This document shows positions 48,161 to 59,163 of a DNA stretch of 64,000 nucleotides, piece by piece (position 1 is the stretch's first letter; each line of letters begins with the position of its first letter). The position numbers and the translations under genes are program-made. This DNA is from Lycorma delicatula (taxonomy: Eukaryota > Arthropoda > Insecta > Hemiptera > Fulgoridae), in NCBI RefSeq assembly GCF_047948215.1, contig NC_134455.1, forward strand, positions 154,672,575 to 154,736,574, read 5' to 3'. The notes beneath the pieces were generated by a model. That model searched no databases, had not been told where the DNA came from, and saw only the letters and a list, made by a program, of their open reading frames with translations.

Positions 48161-49771
48161 TAAGCAACTCAAATGTTGCAGATCTAATTGCCATTAGATT
48201 AAGAGGAATTAGTATTAAAACACCATTAATTACTTTTTTTTTAAATAAAAGAAAAAATTAAAATGAAGAACAGCAATAAACGACAATTATGTAACACCAA
48301 AAAAGGAAGTATTTTACCCTGAATAAAAAAAAAAATAACTGAAAACTACTAAATGAAATATTTTTTTAAAATCGCATACTAAACAGTAGAATTATCTTAA
48401 AAATAGCCCAAAATGTTGTATGCTCCATAGGTTAGTCAGATAAAAATTAATGCCAAAAAATACGGTCAGTATCAATTTTGAAATAACCATCAAATAATTA
48501 TTCCCTAATTTAAACAAAATTTAAGTGTGGAGCTAATGTTTAGAACTCTTATGATAAATAAAGTTTAAGAAAAGGATCTTAATAAAAAAACATAAAATTC
48601 GAATTGTTAATAAATTAAATTTCCCTACTAATTTCCACTTTTTAAATAATCAAATTTTAAAAATCATTACTTCTATTAAAACTAATTTTGTGATATAATT
48701 CAGGTCTTTCTGCACTACAGCAAATTTATCTGATATTATGCTTTTATAACCAACCAAATGCTCTTCTATTCTAGTACCAAATTTTTTTTTATTATGCTCT
48801 ACTATCCGAAATGCAATTATTCCCTTTCCAAATCGATTTATATGTACCTAATCTTTCAACGGCTTTAGTTTTATCTTTAGCGCCTCCAATGAATGACTAA
48901 GGCTAATTTCCTAGACGTAGCCACGATAACTTTAAAGTTACGTATTTTAAAAAAAAACATGTATTACCTTAGTGGTATATGAAGAAGCAATGTGCAATTT
49001 TTGTTTATTTAATGATTCTACTATATTAATTTAAAACTGCTTTTTTTCCTGATGATTTTTTTTTTCTCGACCGTTTCTATAATAAAACCACTGAAGTCAG
49101 TCGTATCTTAATTAATTTAACTCAGCTGTAACAAAATTAATTTGTATACAATAAGCTAATCCAAATGACGTGGCATGCGCGTTTGCTATGAAAATCACGC
49201 ATTACATTGCCTGGAATCTACCTACCTAGTAATTTCAATAGGTTTTGGCGCCGAAAGTGGGAAAAATATTTAAAAAATTACACCACTTGATTTTTCACAA
49301 TTTTGCATTTTTTTTCTATCAATAGATGTTAGCCTATTATTATTTTGTAAGACTGTTATTTACAAAAACAATCACGATTTCTTTTATGTATGAAAATGCA
49401 AGAAACTGATATTCTGAATAAAAATATAGTACAATTATGATAAAGTTAAAAGCAGTAACAGATCTGTAACATAATTGTACACTTTGCCACTTTCGGACTG
49501 ACTACATGACTGATCATTTTCCTTCCTGTTACTGGGTGTCTGCCTCCCCGCCACCATTTTTTGTCTATTCTAGACAAAAAAAATAGTTCAGTACCTTTCT
49601 TACAACTGTGGTGTGTTTGTGCTGTTAGTTAGTGACAACTTCATTCATTTAACTTATAATTTTTTAATATCATTTCTTTACGCACTTATATTTTCCAAGA
49701 ACCTATAGTTATATTTTACAAATAATTTTATGTAAATTATATTTTACAAGCTTTTATTAAATTAAATTTCA
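48161..49771. other. Unassigned AT-rich sequence
   Basis: A small hairpin lies at 49557-49581 (TTTTTTGTCTA/TAGACAAAAAA). It could mark an end of the element that follows, but I found no partner. Confidence 0.45.
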
Positions 49772-51473
49772 ATGGCGTCGAGACTGTGTAAATGCGCCTG
49801 AATCTTTTTGCTATATTTGTGGAAATTTTACCCAAAAAACAACAAACAAACTACAGAATTCGTAAAAAAAGTATATTTTGATGTGAAATTAGGAGACAGA
49901 GACAAATCTTGGGGCCGCTTCAGAGTCTGTTGAAGAGCTTTGCCAGTGGTCACAAAGAAAAAAAACAGTCGTTCCGTTTTGAAATGCCTATGGTTGGAGA
50001 GAAATAACCAATCATAGCGATGATTATTTTCACTACTGTTCATACATGTATAATACAGGGATTCAATTTAAAAAATATAAAGGAAATTTTTTACCCAAAC
50101 CTCCGATCAGCAATACGTCCTGTACCTCATGGACCAGAAACACCTATTCCTTACCACCAGATAAATTAGATGATATACGTGATAAAGAAAAATAATTTCA
50201 CAGGCCAGTCTAATGAACTGGATGATGAGAATGATGATTATGATCTTGGAAGAGATGAAGCAAAACTGTTCAAGCAATCCGAATTAAATGATTTGGTGAG
50301 GGATTTAAACCTTCCAAAGGAATCCGCTAAACGTTTAGGCTCAAGGTGGAAAGAAAAATATTACTTAGCTCGTGGCACTACTTTTTACTGGTTTAGGAAC
50401 AGAGAGAAAGACTTTGTTCAATATTTTTCTCAATAAGATACATTAGTGTAATGATGTACCTGGTCTCATGGAACAATTCCACATTGACTAAAAGGTTTCT
50501 GATTGGAGACTGTTCATTGATTCGTCGAAAAGGAGTGTTAAGGCAGTTCTTCTGGACAATGGACGTAAGTATATTTCTTTACTAGTGGAGGCATTCTGTT
50601 CGATTTGAAAGTGTTACGAAAAACTTGAGTTACTTTTTGTTTCTAATTAAACTTCGGTATTAGGATCAAAGTTGGACGATTTGTGACGATTTAAAGAAAC
50701 TTTCTTTGTTACTTGAACAACAAAGCGGTTATACTAAATATCCATAGTTTTTATGCGAATGGGATAGTCGTGGTAGAAAGCAGCACTATAATAAAAAAGA
50801 ATGGCACTACTAAGACAAACCTTAAAAGTTGATATGAAAAACATTGAAAGAGAAAGCTTAGTAGAACCAAACAAAGTTTTGTTTCCTCTGTTATATATTA
50901 AACTAGGGCTAATGAAGCAATCTGTGAAGGCATTAAAAAAAGATGGAGTGTTTTAAATATCTTTGAAGTCAGTTTTCAGGATTACCAGAAACAAAGATAA
51001 AGGAAGTTGTTTTTGTTGGACCGGACATAAGGAATCTTATGAAAGATGAAATCATCGAATCTAAAATGGAGAAAGCAGAAAAACACAATTACACAGAAAG
51101 CCTTCAATCACACAATTACAAAGTTCCTTGGCAACAACATAGATGAAGATTAGAAAAATATCGTAAATAAAATGTTAGAAAATTCAAAAATATAGGCTGT
51201 AAAATGGGACTAAAGTTGCATTTTCTAGATTCGCACCTCGACTACTTTACAAAAAATCTTGATATAGTATGCGAGGAGCAAGGGAAAGGATTCCACATGA
51301 AAGAGTTGTAGAGGGCAGACACCAACGAATATGGAGATGTGAGCATGATAGCTGACTACTGTTGGTTGTTAAAAAGGAACGACCCGCTGCGAAACTACAG
51401 AAAAAAACCACCAAAAGGAGCATTGAAATAAAAAGGAAAAGATTTTATGAGGACTTTTAAGCAACGTAAATAG
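49772..51473 (+). pseudogene. Decayed member of an unnamed multi-copy arthropod gene family
   Basis: It starts ATGGCGTCGAGA (49772); after a 1-base shift it reads RDCVNAPESFCYICGNFTQK, with a Cys pair like a zinc knuckle. Later blocks are LRSAIRPVPHGPETPIPY; an acidic linker; SELNDLVRDLNLPKESAKRL and GSRWKEKYYLARGTTFYWFR (88-codon open block 50170-50436); VSDWRLFIDSSKRSVKAVLL; GYTKYP.FLCEWDSRGR; LPETKIKEVVFVGPDIRNLM; MGLKLHFLDSHLDYFTKNLD; EEQGKGFHM; and SMIADYCWLLKRNDPLRNYR, ending at TAG 51471-51473 after an earlier TAA (51429-51431). I recognise the block order from repetitive, uncharacterised proteins in arthropod and cnidarian genomes. Function unknown; its copy number suggests a mobile-element origin. 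This copy has many stops and frameshifts. No inverted ends were found. Confidence 0.72.
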
Positions 51474-51717
51474 TATTTTATTGAGTGTTTTAATTTTGAT
51501 ATTTTAAAGTAATTTTGTTTTTTATATCACTTGTAAATAAATTCTAAATTTGAGTTTATATAGAAGTAATGCTGTGTCCATTTGAATAATTAAATAATCT
51601 GGTCATGGACCTAATAAAAAATAATTTTATAATTTTAATATATTAACGGGATATATATAAAATTTATATAATTTTTTTCATTTATGTTAGTCTCAGATTT
51701 AATTAAGGTAAATAGAT

Positions 51718-51753
51718 TTTTTTCAGATAACGTTATTACGTTATCTGAAAAAA
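51718..51753. repeat. 36-bp hairpin
   Basis: TTTTTCAGATAACG, a six-base loop TTATTA, then CGTTATCTGAAAAA. The arms pair almost perfectly. It could act as an RNA hairpin, but its context gives no role. Confidence 0.85.
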
Positions 51754-52429
51754 TTCTATTATTATTTAAATCACTACATAAAAGTCATTACATCAGTTTT
51801 ATGTAACGGTTTACAAAAATTTATCTACTTGTTATAAGAATATAATTGCACACAATTAACGATGTGAAACAGTTGTAAGAGACAATAATCAAAGGTAGGC
51901 TACAGATAAGCAACAGGTATTCCTATCAAATATTTACAGAGGTTTATCTCGGCTTCACTTTTCCTGTCTGCAGACACCGTACAAATACGTGAATACTGAT
52001 AATCCCAGCTACTCAGTAGAAAATTAAACGATACATATTTGAACGCAGATAATATAGGAAATTAAAACAAAACATTTTTTGTTAAATTTTACAGGTAAAG
52101 TTCAAGTATATTAATTTTTCCTGTCGTGTATCCCCTAGACATTTTAATAAACTATTTGTGTTATGAAAATGTTTACTTAAACGCCTTCCGAGTACCACCT
52201 TATTTGTAATAACCACATTACAATAGTAGTGAAAAAACACAGTAATAAAAATTTAACTATCGTGAAAAGACAATCACAAAAAATTAACAATAAGCGGTAA
52301 ATTATATTAAAAACGAAAAAACTGCAGATTAAATATAGGTTGAATTCGATTACTAATATACAATATATGTTAACCTTCAAAACGGGGTTTTTGAATGAGG
52401 AATAATTTGTTTGTTAGTTATTTTTAAAA

Positions 52430-52432
<3 letters not shown>

Positions 52433-52462
<30 letters not shown>
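52433..52462. repeat. (TA)n microsatellite
   Basis: About 15 AT/TA units. Confidence 0.95.
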
Positions 52463-52464
<2 letters not shown>

Positions 52465-52552
52465 GAAGTCCATATGTATATGTTACGGTAAAACCCGAAT
52501 AGCGGTTAATCTTAAGTTTTACCGGTAAATTCTAACATTTACCAAGTCACTT

Positions 52553-52602
52553 GGTAAAAGTCCGAAAAAATCTTGAAAACACATTTATTTCGGACTTTTA
52601 CC
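52553..52602. repeat. 15-bp-arm hairpin
   Basis: GGTAAAAGTCCGAAA (52553-52567) pairs exactly with TTTCGGACTTTTACC (52588-52602). The 52515-52655 region repeats the words TTTACC or GGTAAA several times (ACCGGTAAA, TTTACCAAG, CTTGGTAAA, TTTACCATA, TTGGTAAA), so it seems built of short inverted copies. Confidence 0.85.
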
Positions 52603-53787
52603 GAATAGTTTTGGTCATTATTGACATTTACCATAGACTGTTGGTAAAAGTTGACAATTCTGTAATGAAATCACTCAAAAGTATGAATTTAAAAATGCTC
52701 TTCCCAATTTCGGAATTTCAGTGCGCTGCGGGTGAAAAATGAAACAGGGTTTTTTTAAAAGGATTACAAAAAACTTTATTTTGCTATATACTAAGAAATT
52801 TCAAAAACTTTGAAAGTAATTAATTAATATACACTAATATTCAGGAATGAATAATTTTCAGCAAACTTTTACAATAGTAAATAGCAATATGTTCGTTGTT
52901 ATAATTAAATGAATCCTTTCCTTTGTGAAACAAAGTTATTCATTAATTTAAGTTTCAACAATTTCAGTAAAGCTTCAGAGTGACTTGAAACTTGAAAAAA
53001 ATAAGAGTTCCAGACCACGTCTACCTGAACAATTTTCATTATTCTAAGTGGAATATTGGTATAAGTTTAGCAAGAATTCTCTAGAATACTCTATATAATG
53101 AGTTACTCTATATAAAACTGTCGGATGCCTTGTATCAGTTTGCTTCATATATGGTTTATGAAAATTCAAAATCATGTTTTAAATTTTAAAAAAAAGGAAA
53201 ATCAAACTATGTTTATTAATTTAATTAAAAATATGACCGGTTTTACGTTGTTGTTTTTTTTTTCAGTATCTATTTAGAAGTAATTCAAAAGAATTTGTAG
53301 TTTTTTTAATTTAATTTTATATTAGATTAATTCTTCATACACATTATCTCACCAATTTATTAATTTATATCCTTTAAACCTTTTAATTTATTTACTAAAT
53401 AATTCTTTTAATACTACTTTTCAGATTTATTATTGTTATGAATCTCCTCCACGTAAATATTTTGGAAAATTTTAATTTTTAAGCACTTTTATTTATTTAA
53501 TATCCCCATTAGATGAATTTCAAATATTTTTGGTTTCTCAATTTGGGAAAAATGGCGAAATCCGTCTCCTATTTTCGTTTATTTACAAGACTTAATATAG
53601 ATATCGTTGCGGTTATTGCGTATGTAACTGCAAAGTTAAAAGTAAATGCGTAATTCAGAGATAGTTTGTGCCGTTCCAGTATCATGAAAATCGTTACAAC
53701 TATTCTGGCGTTACAAGGGCTTAAACAAGTAAATATAATGCACAAACTCATACCAATTTTTTCTAATACAGTCTTGTAAATTTACCA

Positions 53788-53820
53788 CTTTTCCTTGTAC
53801 ATGTAACGAAGGAAATTATA
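53788..53820 (+). repeat. Family A left-end fragment, copy 3
   Basis: TTTTCCTTGTACATGTAACG followed by AAGGAAATTAT resembles the self-folding left tip of family A (TTCCTTGTAC...AAAGGAAGTATT). Similarity does not continue beyond about 53825, so this is either a short relic or chance. Confidence 0.35.
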
Positions 53821-54227
53821 CTTTTCAATAAATTGTACTAAAAATCCCTTACAATATGGGCACACTTAAAACTGTGTACGTCGTAAATGCATCATCTAAT
53901 TGTTATAAGATACGGTCTAAATTATTTTGTACAAATGAAAAAAAGATAAATACTAACACTACTTTCAACAGATGACTTCCTTTAATTATTTATTCTTCGT
54001 TTATTTGTTTGTTTAAGATTCATTCATTTATTAAATTATTTACAAGTGTAGTTAGTTCTTCAAATAAGTACACTTTCAGAAAAAAAATTACAAATGTATA
54101 ACTTTGATTTTGTATTTACATGTAAGTAATTTTTTTTTATAATATAACTTAATAAAAGTAAACTCACTACAAAGTTGTTCTACTTTGCTGGTTATTTATT
54201 CCTTATAACATAACATATATAGAGTTA

Positions 54228-54340
54228 TTGGTACTTACGTATAAACGCCATCGCAGCTTCAGCTTTATTTAAAAACAAAGTAGTTATTTAAAAACAGTTT
54301 AACATAGATTCAAAACAGTCTCTTTATTAATTTTAATAAA
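54228..54340 (+). repeat. Extra partial copy of the foldback's inner segment
   Basis: GGTACTTACGTATAAACGCC and the rest match 54588-54720 inside the left arm (ACGCCA(C/T)CGCAGCT, GCTTTATTTAAAAACAAAGT, CAGTTTAACATAGATTCAAA, TTAATTTTAATAA). It lacks the GTCAATCGGATTTCGGTGGA block. It directly abuts the foldback's left arm. Confidence 0.8.
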
Positions 54341-55304
54341 AAATTTAAGTTAAAAGTTAAAAATCGAAAAAAACAATCATTCTATTCTTTACATATTTAA
54401 CCGAATTCTACATTGTTTTCCTAAATGTGGTAGTAATAGCCCCGAAAAAAATATTTTGGGGGCAATATTGGGGTGGTCAGGCGATCAAAGTTTATAAATA
54501 TAGATTAAAAAAATTTTTAAAACTGTTTTCATATATCATTAGTTTTCCTCTATATATGTTATACAGAGGAAAACTATTAAATAACTCGGTACTTACGTAT
54601 TAACGCCACCGCAGCTACGGCTTTATTTAAAAACAAAGTAGTCAATCGGATTTCGGTGGAAAATGGGCCGATATACAGTTTAACATAGATTCAAAACAGT
54701 CTCTTTATTAATTTTAATAAATGGTTATTTATATTTATTTTTTTTATTAATTTAACCAAACTTAACCTACGCTCACTAACCTTGACTAATTAACAGGAGT
54801 GTTTTGATTATTTAAATAATAAAATAATTGCAATAATTACTGAATTTATTAAATAAATACTCAAAAAATTACGGTGTTAATTAGTCAAGGTTAGCGAGCG
54901 AAGCGAGCGTAGGTTAAGTTTGGTTAAATTATATTTATAAAATAAATAACCATTTATTATAATTAATAAAGAGACTGTTCATTTTCCACCGAAATCCGAT
55001 TGACTTCTTTGTTTTTAAATAAAGCCGTAGCTGCGGTGGCGTTAATACGTAAGTACCGAGTTATTTAATAGTTTTCCTCTGTATAACATATATAGAGGAA
55101 AACTAATGATATATGAAAACAGTTTTAAAAATTTTTTTAATCTATATTTATAAACTTTGATCGCCTGACCACCCCAATATTGCCCCCAAAATATTTTTTT
55201 CGGGGCTATTACTACCACATTTAGGAAAACAATGTAGAATTCGGTTAAATATGTAAAGAATAGAATGATTGTTTTTTTCGATTTTTAACTTTTAACTTAA
55301 ATTT
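54341..55304. mobile_element. Large foldback with near-identical 325-bp arms
   Basis: 54341-54665 and the reverse complement of 54980-55304 are both 325 bp, with no indel and, by eye, a single mismatch (AAAGTAGTC against AAAGAAGTC). The inner arms continue less perfectly. The left has about 30 extra bases (54666-54695, GGCCGATATACAG...) that the neighbouring copy at 54228 also partly has, so the right side probably lost them. The inverted homology then runs through AACCAAACTTAACCTACGCT and ACCTTGACTAATTAA to a short loop near 54797-54875. The right inner arm has GCGAGCGAAGCGAGCG where the left has a shorter form. No protein is encoded. Near identity implies recent origin or arm-to-arm gene conversion. 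Confidence 0.9.
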
Positions 55305-57207
55305 TCCGTTTTTTAACCTTAGCAGTTATTTTTAAATAATTTGTTATTACTTAACTAGATAAATTTGAAGAATTACTATATAAAGTAAACCCTAAGACGG
55401 GATACTCTTATTATAATGTTAAATACGAGTATATTAAAATTAGTTACATAATTAAATACACTTATTGTGTAAACCATTAATTTGATATAATTTTACGTAA
55501 ATTTTATAATGTAAAATACGAGTATATTATATACACAAAGATATTTATAATTTTCTCATACCTTTCATAACAATAACAACTATTTATTAAAAGAATAATT
55601 ACAGTAATTGTTTGAACAGTAATTGTTATAGTTCTCTGCAACAGAATTAATGTAAACTATCACCTACCTCGAGTAATAATTTATTACTATTATACTTTAA
55701 TATAGATTAAATATTACACTATTAATTAATACTTGCATAACATAACACCGAAACAATTATGAATGTTCAATAAATTAGTCCCCACATACATACACATAAA
55801 GGGTGATTTAAATAAATTAGAAATAAAAAAAAAACATTCAAAAACTGTTTTCAAAAACATTACTAAAAATCTAAAAATAGGCGAACATTTCGATCGCTAA
55901 ACAATTATCAATAAATATTGGGTAAATAAAATGGATAAGAAAATAACTGAATAAAAATATACATATTAACTGAAAATAAACAGTAAAAAAATAACCATTT
56001 CTATCAGTGTTTTCAAAATAAGAGAACAGATATATTAACAAATATTGTCGTTTTAGGACATCAAAGATGAAAGCGTATATCTAACCGCTTAAACCACAAC
56101 TTCAATTTCACACTACAAATTAATTCAGGCTTCTTATATATATTGGATTAGAACAAATTTTCTCAACGAAGATAAAGGTAGCATAAATAATAAACAAATC
56201 AAATAGATAATATCCCTCGCAATAAATTCAAAGGGAAGGATACCCATTTAATGTTCTTATGATTGGAGATTTTTCCCAAAAAGATTCTTGATAAATTTAA
56301 AATTATCAAAGGCTCTTAGATAAGTTCTTAGGCTGTTCTCTATTTTGTCAACAATGAAGGTTCCTGACAAGCTTAATTTCTGTTTATTAAACTTTAAACT
56401 CTTATTTCTAACAAATTTTGTACATACACATAAAAACTGGCGAAATGTTTACGTTTTTAGCTCACGTAAATCTAGAAGAAATTCAACATCACTTCTAGCA
56501 TTTTTCTATAAGTTAAGAATAATATATAAATATATTTGGCCGGAACCAAAGATAGGTGGTGGTAACATTGGGTAGACGGTCACATAATCTAATTTTACTT
56601 CTGAACTTGAAGTAACAAATAATATTTTTTTCTAACATGTTTATCTAAACTTGGTTATAACTCAAAAAATGATAATTTACAGAAAAATCAGTACGCGTAT
56701 AAAATAGAAGTTGTCAAAAGCACTGCAAACTACAGAGACAAAACAAGAAAATCGTATATATAGATATTCCTGAATAAATTCAGTTCCTCGATCTATTTCA
56801 TATCATTCAGATGTGTAATAATAATTCAACCAAAATATGCATGAGTTTTGTATACATACCTCTTCCCATCTGCATTAGTGTTGTTAGATGTAATTTGAAT
56901 TTTGCGTTCAACAATGACGGTTTCAATTTCAAAATAAATGGAATGATGAAGTCACTTTTATTTCACAACTTACTCACGGAAGAACATTAAATCACGTAGT
57001 TTCAAAAGTACCTTTTAAATTTGAGGGAGTCTCTTTAAAAATAAAATTTCAATTAATATTTTAGTGTTGTCAGAAATAAGAAGCATAAGCTCAAGTATAG
57101 ATCAATAGAAGTCGTAATTTACTGTAATACTTATGCGTATCGAAAATACTGTAATACTACAATATACATTTGATTTAACTAAAATAATTTATGGAATTTA
57201 TTATAAC

Positions 57208-57210
<3 letters not shown>
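55305..57210. other. Unassigned AT-rich sequence
   Basis: I see no supported feature. A 76-codon frame at 56345-56575 has no recognisable domain. Confidence 0.45.
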
Positions 57211-57249
<39 letters not shown>

Positions 57250-57290
57250 CGCACGCGTGTTTGTGCGCGTGCGCATATATATATGTATCT
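57211..57290. repeat. (GT)n(GC)n(TA)n compound microsatellite
   Basis: About 15 GT units, then about eight GC units (57241-57256), an imperfect GT/GC part and a short AT run. It explains the Cys/Val/Arg run in the 57133-57381 frame. It is a candidate Z-DNA tract. Confidence 0.95.
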
Positions 57291-57404
57291 GCGTTTTAGA
57301 TATTATATTTATTATACAACGTATTATTTAATGCAGAAAAATCTGTATGCGTTAATTGGTATTGGGACAAATGAAAAGTAGTCACATTAAAGATAATTTT
57401 TTTT

Positions 57405-57600
57405 TTTTGGATGATTAAATCACCATATAAGCTTCGAAGCTTGTGCAGGAGAATAATAAGTGGAAATTTTTTAACGTATGAAAAATGCCACGCCTGACCG
57501 GTATTCGAACCCAAGACCCCTGGATGAAAGACCGAGACGCTACAACTCCGCCACGAAGATCGTTGATTAATACACAGAAAATATTTATCACCATTAAGAT
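57405..57600 (-). repeat. tRNA-derived SINE, second family
   Basis: On the minus strand GTGGCGGAGTTGTAGCGTCT (A-box, from 57554), a spacer CGGTCTTTCATCCAGGGGTC, then the B-box GGGTTCGAATAC (57512-57501) and CGGTCAGGCGTGGCATTTTT form a tRNA-like head typical of arthropod SINEs. The body ends in an A-run near 57395-57405 (T-run on the plus strand). Possible target duplications are TTATCTTTAATG.TGA after the tail and TTATCTT.AATGGTGA near 57604-57588. It is not a functional tRNA, because the acceptor arms do not pair. The 66- and 72-codon minus frames over it are incidental. Confidence 0.7.
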
Positions 57601-57683
57601 AACTTTTTTCAACAACTATTTATATTGTTTTCGTGGTTTTATCATTCATCCTTCAAAATAAACTTTATTAACAGTAATAAAAT

Positions 57684-59163
57684 CAGTGGCGGCTCGTAGC
57701 TAAAATTAGTGGGGACACTGCTCCAAAAAAGTTTTTCTGGGCCTTTTTAAAGCCATAGTTAGTTTTCTGTAAAATAAAAGAACCGAAAAATGAATCAAGT
57801 AGAATAGCTGGAATCAGGACAATAATCTAATTCTACACTTAATCACATTCAAGAATATGTACCATATATTCTTAAAAACCGTTTTCGGTTTAACCGAATA
57901 AATAATAAAATGTCAATAAAGATAATATCTTTTAGTATTATTAGATAATAACTTAATAAAAAGTCCGCTTAAAAACACTATAGTCCAGTGGTGCTTAATT
58001 TAGATTTCTATGTATACAGAAACAAATACATTATCAGTTTTTACTAATTACCTTCTCTCTCGCCCTTCCAGCGTGTTTTTGGGCAGATTTGGCAATCAAA
58101 GATCCCTTGCTTTCTGATCACTACTGAAAAAACAACTAAACCACTTTCATATTCCTTCCAACGACTAAACTAGAAAAGGGAACGAACAAGGAACATTCCA
58201 TACACACGCGGAGTAAAAATAATATCACAATTTTTCAATTTTTTTAGAAACTTGCTTTATACTTTTTAGTCAAACTTTAATCAAATTGTTATCATACATT
58301 GCACGAGTTTAATTATAGGTTAATTTGTATTTCAAAAGATAACATCATATATTGAAATTTCTAATATATTTATAAAATATCAAACAAATTTTCAATCAAA
58401 CATTTACTATACAAAGTAACGAAATATTGAAATTTTTATTTGATTTACTTCATTACATTATTAATCAACGAGTTGTGTCTCGACATACTGCCCGCCAAAA
58501 ATCAACTATATATATATATATATATGTGTGTGTGTGAGTGATGAGGAAATGTCAAATTCGAAACCACAAAATCTCCCGTACCAAGTTTTTGTCTTTTTTT
58601 TTTTTTAAGTAAAACGGCTATCGGATTTGTCATCTGCAACCCCAAAAACCCCGCATAGCTGTTTTGCAGATATTGCAATTTTTTACATCCGCGCCCTTAC
58701 TTTACCCCCGTACAGTGGTGACGTTTGCAAAAGTAATGGTGGAATTACCATCCGACTTTAATACTGTGCAAAATTTCATCGGTCGACAATGTCATGAAGT
58801 AAGTTAAATTAAGGATGCAAGATTTCAGGACAAACATGAAAAAAAACATCGTGTTAAAGAAAAGTAAGTAAAAAAACTACCTTCCCCCAGCACACCTGGG
58901 TCGGCACTGCGGGAGCGACAGATGCACAGAACAGCCAAACACCACGCCGCTGGAACTGTGAAGCGTACAGTTCCATACAAAGAGTTTTGTATATTTTTCA
59001 TAAAATGGGGGACGACTACTGACATTAAGCTTAAGGATTATATATTTTAGAAGTACAAAGAAAAAATTAGAGGAAAAAGGACTCATATTAAAAGCTATCG
59101 ATAATATTAAGTGGAAATAGGGAGTGCAGCAGTTCCACAGTGCTTATACGCGAGCCGCCACTG
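57684..59163. mobile_element. Non-autonomous hAT-like element, 1480 bp
   Basis: The left end CAGTGGCGGCTCGTAGC (57684) and the right end GCGAGCCGCCACTG (to 59163) are inverted repeats of about 13 bp in the CAGTGGCGG form typical of hAT elements. The flanks are GTAATAAAAT on the left and GTAATAATAT on the right, a likely worn target duplication; hAT duplicates 8 bp, so the exact boundary is unclear. There is no transposase. The inside is mixed: a (TA)/(TG) microsatellite near 58508-58538 and GC-richer blocks at 58650-58760 and 58880-58980. Frames 59086-58877 and 59025-58825 are incidental. Confidence 0.72.

Larger units (their letters stand above)
51474..54227. other. Unassigned AT-rich sequence with hairpins and a TA run
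   Basis: Contents: a hairpin at 51718-51753, (TA)n at 52433-52462, a hairpin at 52553-52602 and a family A end fragment at 53788-53820. Open frames here are of low complexity. Confidence 0.5.

Noticed and set aside
57133..57381. Cys/Val/Arg-rich small protein
   Set aside because: It is the translation of a (GT)n(GC)n microsatellite.
57501..57554. Functional tRNA gene on the minus strand
   Set aside because: A- and B-boxes are present but the acceptor and anticodon arms do not fold, and a SINE body follows.
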